20,000 nt of DNA from Paulinella micropora (lineage: Eukaryota; Cercozoa; Imbricatea; Euglyphida; Paulinellidae), in NCBI GenBank assembly GCA_019918135.1, contig WBZZ01000587.1:72501-92500 (forward strand), read 5' to 3'. Made by a program: the position numbers and the translations under genes. The notes beneath the pieces were generated by a model, which was not told where the DNA came from, did not search any database, and worked only from the letters and a program-made list of their open reading frames with translations. How positions within the stretch are numbered: the first letter of the stretch is position 1; the number at the start of each line of letters is the position of its first letter. Below are positions 1-9,300 of the stretch, in pieces.

Positions 1-1109
1 GTTGATTTCAAGCCGATAGTCCTCCACGAATGTCGCCACGACATTTACAATCTGTTGAAGCTCCGTGACACTATGCGCAATTACCGCAACGTCGTCGGCG
101 TAAAGCAGGGTCAGTATGTCTTTGATGCGGTTGAGGTCCTCGATCTCCAACTCTTTCGCGATTCGGACCGTTAGCTCATCCATGAAGACGTTGAACAGCG
201 ACGGTGACAACGGCGACCCTTGCTGAACTCCCATCTCTTCCAGCACTTCACCAGTGAGTTCGCCATCGACTAGCACTCGCGATGACGTTCTTCGGTAAAA
301 ACGCCGCAGAATGCGATAGAACTTGCCCTGTACCCCCATCTGGGTTAGCCTCTGAAACAACCCGGCCCGCCAAACCGTAGGGAATGCCTTTCTCAGATCC
401 ACGAACAAAACGAAAGAACGGAGGCCAGCTTGTTGTCTAAGGCGCAGACGCTCCTTAAGGACAAAAATCTGGTCCCCCGTACTACGTTTTGGCCGGAACC
501 CACCCTGCTCTGGGCGAAGCCTGCCCGGCTGATCGATGAAAGCCGTAAGCCTCGCCGCCATATGGGACAGATACATCTTACCCAGACAGCTCAGAATCGC
601 GATGTCTCTCCAATTTTCCGGATCGGTTGGGTCGCCTCCTTTTGGGATGTTGACGATAATCGCTTTGCCCCAGTCGCTGGGGGTGTATTCGCACGATTTC
701 AACCAGTTGAAGAAGCGCACCAGAAAGCTCACAATCCGCGTGCCTCCGTACTTGAGCATCTCGTTCTTGTTCTTATCCGGTGAGCACGCTTTGTGATTCT
801 GGAGATTTTCCTTGCAGAGCTCCACTTCCTTCTCGGTGTAATCATAGTCCAGCGGGCCCGTCTCAGCCCGGATCTCCTCGGCTTGCGCCATGGCCTCGAA
901 TTGGTCGCGCAGGTTGTCGTTATACTGGAAGGTTTCGCGGGCCTTCCGATCGGGCTCAATCCGCGCTGCTTCCTCATCAGAACCGACTTCCTCTACACAT
1001 GCATCCTCCAAAAACTGGTTTTCTTTGGGGACCACCATACGTCGGCGGTATTCTTCCCATTCTTGTAGTTTTCCCGGAGTGTGCATGCCAGAGTGCCATC
1101 AGGCTTCCG
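1..1109 (-). CDS. LINE reverse transcriptase domain (partial)
   Basis: This is an open minus-strand frame running off the left edge, with a stop just upstream near 1110. It copies retrotransposon RNA into DNA at the nick made by the element's endonuclease. Visible motifs in order are a thumb-side linker rich in Glu/Lys (about 850-1080), NWRDIAILSCLGKMY (around 590-630), GFRPKRSTGDQ (around 470-505), a LFVDLRKAFPTV segment carrying the first catalytic Asp (about 380-415), MGVQQGSPLSPSLFNVFMDE (about 175-240) and LLYADDVAVIA (about 80-110). All catalytic motifs look intact. The 3' part, including any RNase H or zinc knuckle, is outside the window. The frame is separated from the upstream endonuclease by a short frame-broken stretch. 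Confidence 0.92.
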
Positions 1110-1206
1110 AACAGGAGCAGAAGCGTTCGACCGCCGAACCCCGCCCAAACGCTTTGACAGCTTCCAGTACGTGGCCATGGTAGCGCTCCTGAAGTTGGCA
1201 GCGGTG

Positions 1207-1947
1207 TCATTCTGGACGCTTCCACGCTTGCTCCTTCTTCTCCTTGCATAACCTTCTGACTGCCTTCCTCGCTTCTTTATATCTTTGCCAGGCCTCTCGG
1301 TTGGCCTCATTCCTTCGCCAGAGGCCGTATGCCTCTCTCCGTCGCGCAATCGCTTCCCTAAGACTCTCATCAAACCATGCATTAGTAAACCCTGGCCTAA
1401 TCACCCGAACTCCCAAAACCTTCACGGCTGCGCCCGTGAAAGCTCGGACCACTAAGCTAGCGACCCTATCTACCTCCTGCTGAAGCTCATCCGGGTCCTC
1501 CACTGCTGATAGATCTGGGAGGCCATCTGGCAACAGCCCCGATATACCAGCTGCAAAGGTCTCGTCGTACTTCAACCTAAGCTTAGACAGCTCACTCTCC
1601 TTACCCTCAACTACCCTGCCTATCAAGCGCTCTGCCTTGAATGCTTTGTACCTCTTTACCTGCTTTTTGGGGGGTGGCTGTCCCCCCCAGACCAGTTCCG
1701 CCCACACAGCTTTGTGGTCGGTATCAAGGTCTACCTCGTCGACGCCGAAGCTTGCCTCCTCCGCCAGCTCGGAAGAGACGCAGATGTAATCCAGTAGATG
1801 CCTTCGTCCACCTACATTTTCCTGCCTAGACCACCAATATTTGTCCCCCCGTGGTTGCGAAAACCCACTGAGATTGCGCAACCCCGTGGCAACAAGCATC
1901 GCAGCCAGCAACTCACCATTCACTCCTAACCCCTCTACCCCTCTCAT
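1207..1947 (-). CDS. LINE endonuclease C-terminus and linker to RT
   Basis: The frame carries the last part of an APE-type endonuclease. LLDYICVSSEL is the conserved strand before the active-site His, and DTDHKAVWAEL at 1714-1725 holds the catalytic Asp-His pair. A long, basic, helical linker follows, ending in KEKKEQAWKRPE. In intact LINEs this linker continues directly into the reverse transcriptase. Here a stop at 1207 and a frame change before about 1110 interrupt it. The upstream join to the GDAN-containing segment also needs a frame change near 1940, beside runs of four Gs on the coding strand. Confidence 0.85.
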   Translation of the reverse strand: MRGVEGLGVNGELLAAMLVATGLRNLSGFSQPRGDKYWWSRQENVGGRRHLLDYICVSSELAEEASFGVDEVDLDTDHKAVWAELVWGGQPPPKKQVKRYKAFKAERLIGRVVEGKESELSKLRLKYDETFAAGISGLLPDGLPDLSAVEDPDELQQEVDRVASLVVRAFTGAAVKVLGVRVIRPGFTNAWFDESLREAIARRREAYGLWRRNEANREAWQRYKEARKAVRRLCKEKKEQAWKRPE

Positions 1948-2225
1948 CTATCTCGCCAAAGGGGCCCACCACTCCCTCCTCCCGCGCTATTCTGGCGGGC
2001 CCCAGCTTAGCATTAGCATCACCAACCGTAACCACATGACCTTTGGTGGCGAAGTAGGAGACGGCCGCCTGCCACGCCTCATAGGCTGCAATAGATTCCT
2101 CTCGTTGATTTTCTTGGGGGAAGTAGCCGTTGCCGACGAACACATCCGACGCCGTCGCGCTCCCAGACGACAGCCTCACCCACAATTGCTGTGGGTGTGG
2201 ACAATGGTAGCGCACGGTGCCAGAT
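1941..2225 (-). CDS. LINE endonuclease middle segment (GDAN motif)
   Basis: This is one frame within a longer open stretch (1913-2401). It contains VFVGNGYFP, a helical region and then VVTVGDANAKLG at about 2001-2022. The last corresponds to the GDFN-type metal-binding motif of APE endonucleases. It lies between the QE motif upstream and the DTDH motif downstream, which is the expected order. Both borders are frame changes, so it is a fragment of one coding region and not a separate gene. Confidence 0.8.
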
Positions 2226-2916
2226 AGTTGGCCACCAACGTCAAGACTCCCCCCAAGAGACGCGAGCCCGCACCAGTTGCAGCCGCTTTGCCGAGGACTG
2301 CGAAGCCGTCGACTTGGAGCTTCTCCACCTTCTGCCACGATAGGTTGTGCTCCTGGACTCCGACGATCACCCAGCCTCGCTCCTTGTAGTGCTCCGGCCA
2401 TTCCCCAAAGCCTGGGCTATCTGCACCCACTTTGCCTTGCCAATTATGTGAGGCCACCCTCAGTGGGAAGCCTTTCACAAATTGGGAAGAACGAAGCTGA
2501 TGCCGATGCCACGGCCCATCCTGCACCCTCCGCCCCAGCTCCTCCAGCTCCCGCATCCCGCCCCACTCCGCCAAGGGAGATTCACCGCTTGAGGCTTCGC
2601 CCTGGGGCTCGTCGACTTCCACGTCGAGCACCCAGTAGCCAAACCCCTGCTTGCGAAGCTCCCCGTGCAGCCCGCTGCTTCTCTCTTTCCCGGAAAGTCC
2701 TACCCGTCGCAACGTGAACCTTTCCCGTGAAGAACTTACGCTCCCGCAGCAGCCGCACCATCTTCTCCGCCTCCTCACAAGACGCACATTTAATCCGCAA
2801 ATGTCGCACCTCTGCCCGCGAATTCCATCTCGACTTCCCCGAGACCGAGAATTCGGAGCTCTCGCGCCATGACCACTGTCTGAGAGACATGCGATAGCCC
2901 CCATACTATGCAACAT
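2226..2916 (-). CDS. LINE endonuclease N-terminus and upstream region
   Basis: The frame ending near 2176 contains FPLRVASHNWQGK and then VIVGVQEHNLSW at about 2350-2370. These are the N-terminal strand and the catalytic Glu (QE) motif of an APE-type endonuclease. Upstream, a second frame (2582-2890) reads as a basic, helical segment with a CASC pair and may be the remains of an ORF1-like or N-terminal domain. I cannot assign it. The start codon is uncertain. The frame is left again near 2215. Confidence 0.72.
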
Positions 2917-3256
2917 CTCTTATCCAGCTCATTTCGTGCCTTCCTCCGCCACCTCCTCGGTGGCGGTACCGCTTGCCACACGCCGTGACCAGACCTTTCC
3001 GGACGTGACTTCTCTTCCGAGGTTGGGGAGGGTGATCAAGATGCAGCAGGATTGCTGGCTCTACGTGATTCAGGTTGCCCGTCAGGTACGCGAGCACTCG
3101 ACCACCCCACCCCGGCCGAGTAGCCATCACCACCCGCAGGCGCACTCCCACGGGGAACGTCTAAACCTGAAGGATTACCGCCTTGACCCATAGGGCCAGC
3201 ACTAGCGGCCGCGCTCTTCGCATAAGAACCTGACATAAGTGGTATGGGACCCCGGT
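2917..3256 (-). other. Probable LINE 5' region, no supported gene
   Basis: This GC-rich stretch lies directly upstream of the LINE coding frames. No reading frame in it looks coding on either strand. By position it is probably the 5' untranslated or promoter region of the retrotransposon. Confidence 0.45.
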
Positions 3257-3900
3257 GCCGCATTGATCGAGTTGTAAACTCGATAAATGAGGACCCAGGT
3301 GGGGTTATTTAAAGCTCAACCCTTAAAAAGCATACGTGTACGTATGTATAGGAATACACACAAACACTCACCTGCATCCGTAACCAGGCACGAGGCAGGA
3401 CCCGTTGTGCATCATCGAGGTAGGTGTCGTGGCAAACCACCCTGCGTCCGATAAACGCTGCAAGTGAGTCATCTACCGAGAGCACAGAGTGACAGGCCCG
3501 TGCAAGTGTACCCACCACCCCATAACCCTCCGCCAGAGCAACCCCATGGCATCCGCAGGATCAGCACGAAGAGTGCTGAGAGAGAGGGTGAGCCAGGAGC
3601 TCCGCTCCGGTCCGTCGTTACTTTGGTCATTTAGTCGTTTCAAGGCTTGTGGTAAGGTGTAGGGCCTCTCGCCTTCGTACAAACTCCGACCGACAGTAGA
3701 TTGGTTGACCATCCTTCGCGGTGACCCTCTGAACACAACCCCCTCCCCAGTGCCCACCCCTTGTGATTCCAGAGGCCACCCCGAGCCAAGAGTCATGAGT
3801 ATGACGAGCAACTCACATGAGTTACTCTCAGTAATTGGGACCCGTCTCATAAATCAATGGAACGCTTATCGTGCGCCCCTCATAGGCTCAGCCCGCCCAT
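3257..3900. repeat. Direct repeat copy 1 (about 650 bp)
   Basis: The block starts near a motif reading GTGGGGTTATTTAAAGCTCA (3300-3319). It continues through GTCGTGGCAAACCACCCTGCG, then GGCATCCGCA and CGAGCCAAGAGTC, and ends before 3900. The same ordered landmarks recur at 4257-5060, with many substitutions. No convincing coding frame is present. Confidence 0.75.
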
Positions 3901-3947
3901 GTGAAAGCTAGGCCTCGCCCAAAGCAAAGCAAAGCAAAGCAACAAAA

Positions 3948-3954
<7 letters not shown>

Positions 3955-4024
<70 letters not shown>
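3955..4024. repeat. (GA)n microsatellite
   Basis: A short A-run and AAAGC repeats lead into about 65 bp of uninterrupted GA dinucleotide. It lies between the two large direct repeats. The rest of 3901-4256 holds no recognisable feature. Confidence 0.95.
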
Positions 4025-4029
<5 letters not shown>

Positions 4030-4256
4030 AGCGAGGCCGCCGTGGCTCGCCCGCAATCCAGCTGGGTGCACCTCGTCACAACCACTCATCGGCGTGAGCT
4101 CATAGCTGTGTGCGACATAGGTACAAGAGCAAGAGGAGAAACAGTGTGCCAGCGTGGATGTGTGGGTGAGGCAGTGCGGTGAGGCAAAGCAGCGATGCCA
4201 GTCGAATCCCTGGAGACGGAACCTAGCATCAAAAACATCGTATAAGTCTACCCCAG

Positions 4257-5060
4257 GCCTCCATCCACCGAGTGGTGAGCTCGATAAAAGAAGACCCGAG
4301 TGGGGTTATTTAAAGCTCAACCCTTAAAAAAGCATAAACATGTACGCCGCCAGGAACCCAACAACAATAACATAGCAGCCAGGAACCCAACAACAATAAC
4401 ATAGCAGCCAGGAACCCAACAACAATAACATTGCAGCCAGGAACCCAACAACAATAACATAGCTTCCGTAACCAGCCTTCAGGAACCCGCCTCAGTTACC
4501 CGCCCCCGTAACCAGGCCAGAGACGTGACGTACTATGCATCATTGAGGTGTCGTGGCAAGCCACCCTGCGTCCGATGGAAGCTACAAAAGAGTCATCTAC
4601 CGAGAACACTAAGTGACAGGCCCGGTCACATGCACCCAACACGTCCCGACCCTCCGCCAGAGCATCCCCATGGCATCCGCAAAGTGAGCACGAGGGGTTC
4701 TGGGAGAGAGGGTGAGTCAGGAGCCCCGCGTCCAGGCAGTCGCTACTGTGGCAGTTGAGTGATTTCAAGGCTTGTGGAAATGTGTGCGGCCTGTCGCCTT
4801 CATACCCACTCATACCGACAGTAGTTTAGTTAACCAACCTGTCCAGTGACCCACTGAGCCCAACCCCCTCCCTCAGATAACCCCCACCCCCCGCACTCAC
4901 CCCGAGTGATACCAGAGGCCACCCCGAGCCAAGAGCCGTGAGCGTGGTGAGAGAGCTTCTCTCAGTAAAAGTTTCCGTCTCATGAATCAGTGGAGCACTG
5001 ATTATGTACCCCTCATAACAAGCTGCCAACGGCCCCAACCCCGCCGTGTGGCGGTGACAC
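4257..5060. repeat. Direct repeat copy 2 (about 800 bp)
   Basis: This is the second copy of the block at 3257-3900, with the same GTGGGGTTATTTAAAGCTCA anchor (4301-4320) and the same order of landmarks. It is longer mainly because it contains the 29-bp minisatellite at 4349-4464. The pair could be tandem 5' monomers of the LINE or a separate repeat family. Confidence 0.75.
4349..4464. repeat. 29-bp minisatellite, four copies
   Basis: There are four head-to-tail copies of a 29-bp unit beginning GCCAGGAACCCAACAACAAT, starting at 4349, 4378, 4407 and 4436. They are almost identical, which suggests recent expansion. There are no spacers between units. Confidence 0.95.
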
Positions 5061-5123
5061 CCAACCATGTATTGGTGCCCCCAAAATAATGATAATAATA
5101 ATCATAATAATCATAATAATAAT

Positions 5124-5232
5124 CACAGCCAAACGATACCCGGGGTATGGGACAGGGTATGGGACTAGGGGTATGGTTTATGATACCCCAGGGGTATCAT
5201 ACCTGGGTATGGAGGGGTATCGTTTGGCTGTG
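5124..5232. mobile_element. MITE-like palindromic element (109 bp)
   Basis: The two ends are perfect 18-bp inverted repeats, CACAGCCAAACGATACCC at 5124-5141 and its complement at 5215-5232. A second internal palindrome (TATGATACCCC, centre A, then its complement) lies at 5179-5201. The element sits in TAA repeat DNA, so a target-site duplication cannot be told apart from the repeat. The interior is full of GGGGTATG/CATACCCC units, the same motif that fills the introns of the gene at 6030-9066. Confidence 0.75.
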
Positions 5233-5730
<498 letters not shown>

Positions 5731-5930
5731 GTGCTTCTCTGTCAATGGCTGATGCATTTCTGCACATGCGCCTCCATCGTCTCACCCGTGAGGGGAGTAC
5801 GAAGAATTGACGATAAGCTCTAATGACACCCCCGCAAGGGCAGTTCCAACACTTCCAGACGGGCCGGTATGTTCAATAAAAATACTGGTCCAGACGGATC
5901 GGTATGTTCAATGAAAATACTGGTGGCACC
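5731..5930 (-). mobile_element. tRNA-derived SINE, 5'-truncated copy
   Basis: About 200 bp are nearly identical to the body of the copy at 11962-12229. The shared parts include a duplicated GGTATGTTCAATGAAAATAC motif and the CTTCTCTGTCAATGGCTG end. The tRNA-like head is missing: similarity stops exactly at GGTGCC (minus strand), where TAA repeat begins. A shortened 5' end is common among target-primed insertions. Confidence 0.85.
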
Positions 5931-5931
5931 A

Positions 5932-5999
<68 letters not shown>

Positions 6000-6000
6000 T
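5931..6000. repeat. (TAA)n microsatellite
   Basis: About 65 bp of TAA repeat flank the truncated SINE on its 5' side, followed by a short sequence ending in the 3' splice site at 6029. Confidence 0.95.
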
Positions 6001-6029
6001 AGAAAACCCCGATTCGTGTTTGTGTGCAG

Positions 6030-6794
6030 AAGAGAGAAAGTCAAAGCCGTATTCCAATGAGGAGCATATCGGCCAATACGAAATCGTGAAGGGCTCCACT
6101 GTCCAGCCTGGCCAGAGCGACGACGAGAGTGAGGAGGATGCGGACAATGAGGATGACAAGGACGAGGAGGAGGAGGGGGGTGGAAGGGGAAGAAAAAGAA
6201 AGGCAAGAAGTCAACGTTAGAGCAAATCAAAGAGCTGCAAAAACAAATCAACATCCTACAACAAAAACAAAACAAGAAAAGAGCAAGAAAGAGAAAACAA
6301 AGAAAGAGAAACCAAGAGAACCAAAGACCAGGAAAGAAAAACAAGAGACACAGAAAGAGAAAACAATAAAATGGGGGGGGGGGCGGAACATCAAAGAGGG
6401 AGAGAAAGAAGGGGAAGCAGGACGCACAGGAAGAGCCGACAGTACAGACAGAGGAAGGGCAGGAGCAGGTGGATTTGACCATCGTTTCTACATCGGCATC
6501 GTTGTCCGCTGTACCAAAGAAGGGTATAGGAGTACTGTTAGAGAGCCCAAGAAAAGGTGGGGACGGCACCGAAGAAGCAAAAAAGGTGAGGGGGGCAGTG
6601 ACAGCAATAAGCGCAAGAAAGTACTGTTAGAGAGCCTTTCAAAAAGTGAGGACGGCACCGAAGAAGCAAAAGGTGAGGGGGGCAGTGACGGCAAGAACAA
6701 GGACGGATGGAATTGGGTAATGCGTCATGAAGGAAAAGAGTTGCGTGGTGCCGTTCTGAAACACTTTCCCACTGTGGACGTCGCATTAGTCTCG
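6030..6794 (+). CDS. First visible exon: acidic, coiled-coil and Lys-rich part
   Basis: Opens after a TGTGTGCAG acceptor and ends at TCTCG|GTAGTA. It encodes EERKSKPYSNEEHIGQYEIV, then an Asp/Glu run, a Leu-spaced coiled coil, a Lys/Glu-rich stretch, and QVDLTIVSTSASLSAVPKKG. The C-terminal part reads GWNWVMRHEGKELRGAVLK. To read through, the frame must change at the G6 run near 6175-6180, in the A-rich stretch near 6260 and at the poly-G near 6373-6383. No domain is recognised. Confidence 0.6.
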
Positions 6795-8034
6795 GTAGTA
6801 CCCTTATACCCAGCTCATACCCCATACCCCGCCTGTGATACCCCTCTCATACCCCGCTCATACCCCATACCCCGCCTGTGATACCCCTCTCATACCCCGC
6901 CTCCCTCATACCTTCTTACGTCCTATACCCCTTGTATATACCCTGTTATGTGTTTGATACTGTGCAGCTTGACGAGAAGGTGCCGGGCATGGTGGGACGA
7001 GAAGGTGTCCTTGTTGGCTTAGACTGGCTCAGCGATGCTGAGCTTGAGAAAATTAGCGTGAAAGAGCGTAAGATGTTAGAGCCAAGTAAGGAATCTCTTG
7101 CATTTTGGGTGGAAGGAAAAATCCCCTCTCGTGATGCTGTTGCGTTGTGGGGCACACCTGGAGTGTCCGACGATGATTTTAGAGAAAGAAAAGGAAAAGA
7201 AGAAAGGCAGCATTGTGGCAGACCCAGACGAAGAACTACCGAAGGGGCATTTTTGGCTTGGTGTCCCGTTCCGCCAGGATTCTGATGTACCAGAGCAGGC
7301 AAAGATAGTATTTCATGAAAAGTAACTTGCATTTTTACTTACATACATAGAAGGCAGGGTATGAGAGGGGTATGAGAGGCGGGGTATGACAGGGGTATGA
7401 GAGGCGGGGTATGAATTCTATGTGTTCATGCCTTTCCTTGCTCTGATATAGATACTTTTGCAGTAGCAAGGCGCAAGCGAAGTATGCAGAGATTAGCGAC
7501 GCGTCCAAACCCCAAGTACCCCTTCATACCCCTATACCCCCTCCCATACCCCCTCATACCCCTATACCCCCCCCCCCCTCTCTGTGTGTGTCTCTCTCTC
7601 TCTCTGCACTGTAGGGCTCTGACTCAGACGAGGACGAAGAACAGCAACAAAAGGCAAAGGGGAAGCAGGAAAGGGTACCCCTTCATACTCCTATACCCCC
7701 TCTCATACCCCCTCATACCCCTACATCCCTCTCAGAGTCTCTCTCTCTCTCTCTCTCTCTCTCTACTGTAGGGCTCTGACTCAGACGACGAAAAGCTCCT
7801 CGTAGCACCGCGCAAGGGCAAGCAGGAAAAGGTACCCCTTCGTACCCCGGTATATAATATTATATCCCCTCCTATACCCCCTCATACGCTCCCTCTGATA
7901 GGTCACACAGTTTGACAGGGAGTGGTCACTTTATTTAGCTCATCAAAGACGAATCGACAAGAATATCTGCAGCGTCTGAGCGTCGAAAATGCGACATTGA
8001 AGGCATCTCTCCCCCTCTCCCTCCCTCCCTCCCT

Positions 8035-8073
<39 letters not shown>

Positions 8074-8896
8074 CTATAGGCCTCTAGGAGTGAAGATGAT
8101 GATGATGGGGACTGGTTGCCACCCTTGCGCAAGGGTAATAAGGGCAAGGGGAGGGGAAAAGGAAAGCGCAAGGGCAAGGTAAAGGCAAAAGGAAAGAAGG
8201 AGGCAAAAGGAAAGAAGGAGGCCGGCGTAATGGTGTGCGAGGTATGATACTCCCCCTCGTACCCCGCCTTTCATACCCCTCTCATTCCCCTGTCGTACCC
8301 CTCTCATACCCCTGTCATACCCCGCTTCTCTCATACCCCTGTCATACCCTTCTCATACCCCTCTCATACCCCGCCTCTCTCATACCCCTCTCATACCCCT
8401 CGAAGGTTGGCGAAGACTGCGTCAACGGTTGCATCACCATCAACGTAGTCGTGATTGAACGGTTGAACAAATTGACGACCCACGCCAATGTTCTGAAGTC
8501 GGTCTGTTCGACATAAACCTATCTGTATCCCCGTCACATATCACTTTCTCGTTGCTTGTGTTGGGTGTGTGCAGTATTCAGAGGAGCTACACTGTGACAA
8601 CAAAGACTATCACCTGGATGATGGGAGCGAAGTCCCTATGAAAGAGCTTGTCAATGGCAGGGGCGAGGTCCACCCCGTCCCCCCCCCCCCCCCCTCCCCA
8701 TACCGCACATACCCCCTCACATAGGTTTTGGTGACTTACTTGGGTGATGAAATCACACTAAGCCAACGAAGGGAGAACAAGTTGTGAAAAACCAAGGTAG
8801 ACCAAGTCCCGCTGCCCAGAGGGTATTCGCATACAGGGAAGATGTTCCCAAAGTGGTCATACCCGTCCTGCATACCCCCGCCATACCCCTCTGATA

Positions 8897-8987
<91 letters not shown>

Positions 8988-9066
8988 CTCTCTGATGCAT
9001 TAGTGCAGGCGGGCATCGATTCCTCGTCAGGGCAAGGGAAGGTCTAAGTTTGCGGATGGCTTTTAT
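6030..9066 (+). CDS. Unrecognised multi-exon gene, 5' and 3' ends not found
   Basis: I do not recognise the product. Exons inferred from GT-AG (one GC-AG) borders: 6030-6794, 6968-7321, 7464-7515, 7615-7674, 7772-7831, 7902-8002, 8080-8241, 8406-8501, 8575-8667, 8725-8853 and 9009-9066. Phases agree at nearly all junctions between 6794 and 8725, which argues strongly for real exons. The protein starts with an acidic stretch, a short coiled coil (STLEQIKELQKQINILQQ) and a Lys-rich region. A globular-looking part around GLDWLSDAELEKISVKERK follows, and then acidic/basic linkers. Internal frame slips occur at G-runs near 6180 and 6371-6383, near 7181, within 7902-8002 and near 8770. The last exon is followed by an intron that runs into the inverted repeat at 9333, so the 3' end is missing or lies beyond the element. 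Confidence 0.7.
6532..6709 (+). repeat. 89-bp in-exon tandem duplication
   Basis: GTACTGTTAGAGAGCC at 6532 recurs at 6621. The following bases (GACGGCACCGAAGAAGCAAAA, then GGTGAGGGGGGCAGTGAC) recur with small changes. The copies differ by 1-2 bases in length in A-runs, which changes the frame between them. Copy 2 reads VLLESLSKSEDGTEEAKGEG. Confidence 0.85.
6795..6967 (+). repeat. Intron made of CATACCCC repeats
   Basis: A 173-nt GT-AG intron (GTAGTACCC to ACTGTGCAG) that joins exons in phase 0. Its body is largely repeats of CTCATACCCC and CATACCCCGCCTGTGATACC. Confidence 0.75.
6968..7321 (+). CDS. Exon encoding the most globular part of the gene
   Basis: Starts LDEKVPGMVGREGVLVGLDW and continues through WLSDAELEKISVKERKML and GKIPSRDAVALWGTPGVSDD. 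The frame then slips near 7181, and the exon ends with ELPKGHFWLGVPFRQDSD and AKIVFHE. It ends at GAAAA|GTAACT in phase 2, matching the T that opens the exon at 7464. Balanced composition and no low complexity make this the best query for a homology search. I recognise no family. Confidence 0.68.
7322..7463 (+). repeat. Intron with the same repeat in reverse orientation
   Basis: A 142-nt GT-AG intron. The repeat here reads GGGGTATGAGAGG on the sense strand, the reverse complement of the motif in the other introns. The polypyrimidine role is taken by the TTTTGCAG end. Confidence 0.72.
7464..7831 (+). CDS. Three small exons, two of them tandem duplicates
   Basis: Exon 7464-7515 encodes SKAQAKYAEISDASKPQ after a split codon. 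Exons 7615-7674 and 7772-7831 are both exactly 60 nt, both open GSDSD and both end KGKQE plus one basic residue. Each is preceded by an intron of similar length (99 and 97 nt) with the same layout: GTACCCC, CATACCCC repeats, CT tract, CTGTAG. All three exons are in phase 0 to one another. Confidence 0.72.
7902..8501 (+). CDS. Exons with coiled-coil and Gly/Lys-rich segment
   Basis: Exon 7902-8002 reads VTQFDREWSLYLAHQRR in one frame and RQEYLQRLSVENATLK in another, so a base is probably missing or extra between them. Its donor would be AAG|GCATCT, a GC donor. Exon 8080-8241 reads ASRSEDDDDGDWLPPLRKG, then a Gly/Lys repeat, ending AGVMVCE. Exon 8406-8501 reads VGEDCVNGCITINVVVIERL and NKLTTHANVLKS. 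If 8501 is not a donor, a stop follows at 8514. Confidence 0.6.
8003..8079 (+). repeat. CCCT and CT tract in an intron
   Basis: CCCT units followed by about 30 bp of CT dinucleotide and GTACTATAG. It acts as an extended polypyrimidine tract for the exon at 8080. Confidence 0.8.
8242..8405 (+). repeat. Intron of CTCATACCCC repeats
   Basis: A 164-nt intron (GTATGATAC to CTCGAAG) composed almost entirely of TCATACCCC and CTCTCATACC units. Confidence 0.75.
8575..9066 (+). CDS. Last visible exons of the gene
   Basis: Exon 8575-8667 encodes YSEELHCDNKDYHLDDGSEV and MKELVNGRGE. Exon 8725-8853 starts VLVTYLGDEITLSQ and, after a one-base frame change, continues GEQVVKNQGRPSPAAQ and VFAYREDVPK. Without that change a TGA at 8785 ends the frame. 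Exon 9009-9066 encodes RASIPRQGKGRSKFADGFY and stops at TTTTAT|GTAACA. The KGRSKFADGF end resembles KGRKFQDGF at the end of exon 1 of the gene at 15850. Confidence 0.58.
8668..8724 (+). repeat. Short intron with poly-C
   Basis: A 57-nt intron, GTCCACCCC to TCACATAG, containing a C run of about 16 and one ATACCCC unit. Confidence 0.6.
8854..9008 (+). repeat. Intron with ATACCC, CT and TATC tracts
   Basis: Begins GTGGTCATACCC and holds a few ATACCCC units. It then has about 45 bp of CT and a TATC tetranucleotide tract (about 8940-8987), ending TTAGTGCAG. Confidence 0.75.
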
Positions 9067-9300
9067 GTAACATTTTTCCTCTCATACCCCCCTCTCATAC
9101 CCCTGTCATACCCCACCTCATACCCCTCTCATACCCCACCTCTCATACCCTCTCATATCCCTGTCCTACCCCTCTCATACCCCCCTCTCATACCCCTGTC
9201 ATACCCCTCTCATACCCCTATCCTACCCCTCTCATACCCCCCTCTCATACCCCCCTCTCATACCCCTGTCATACCCCTCTCATATCCCACCTCTCATAAA
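9067..9300 (+). repeat. CTCATACCCC minisatellite
   Basis: After the donor GTAACATTTTTCC come about 225 bp of CTCATACCCC, CATACCCCCCTCT and related units, up to the border of the putative DNA element. No acceptor is seen before the inverted repeat. Confidence 0.88.

Larger units (their letters stand above)
1..3256 (-). mobile_element. Non-LTR retrotransposon (LINE), 3' part outside window
   Basis: Seen: on the minus strand, reading from high to low coordinates, there are apurinic-type endonuclease motifs in the correct order (QE at about 2350-2370, GDAN at about 2001-2022, DTDH at 1714-1725). A charged linker and a reverse transcriptase with a YADD catalytic box at 91-102 follow. This order is diagnostic of APE-type LINEs. 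The frame changes at about 2215, 1940 and 1110-1207, so the copy is degenerate or carries sequencing indels. The region is GC-rich compared with the AT-rich element at 9333-20000. The clade (L1, Jockey, I or other) cannot be decided because the 3' end lies outside the window. Confidence 0.9.

Noticed and set aside
3880..4182. Open frames of Ser/Leu or Arg/Glu
   Set aside because: They are created by the GA microsatellite.
4195..4220. Possible pol III box B (GTCGAATCC)
   Set aside because: No box A at a proper distance and no tRNA-like fold.
4349..4464. Regular 29-bp repeats resembling a CRISPR array
   Set aside because: The units are directly adjacent with no spacers, in a eukaryotic context. 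It is a minisatellite.
9067..9300. Telomere-like C-rich repeat
   Set aside because: The unit is CTCATACCCC, not a known telomere repeat such as CCCTAAA, and it is internal and intronic.
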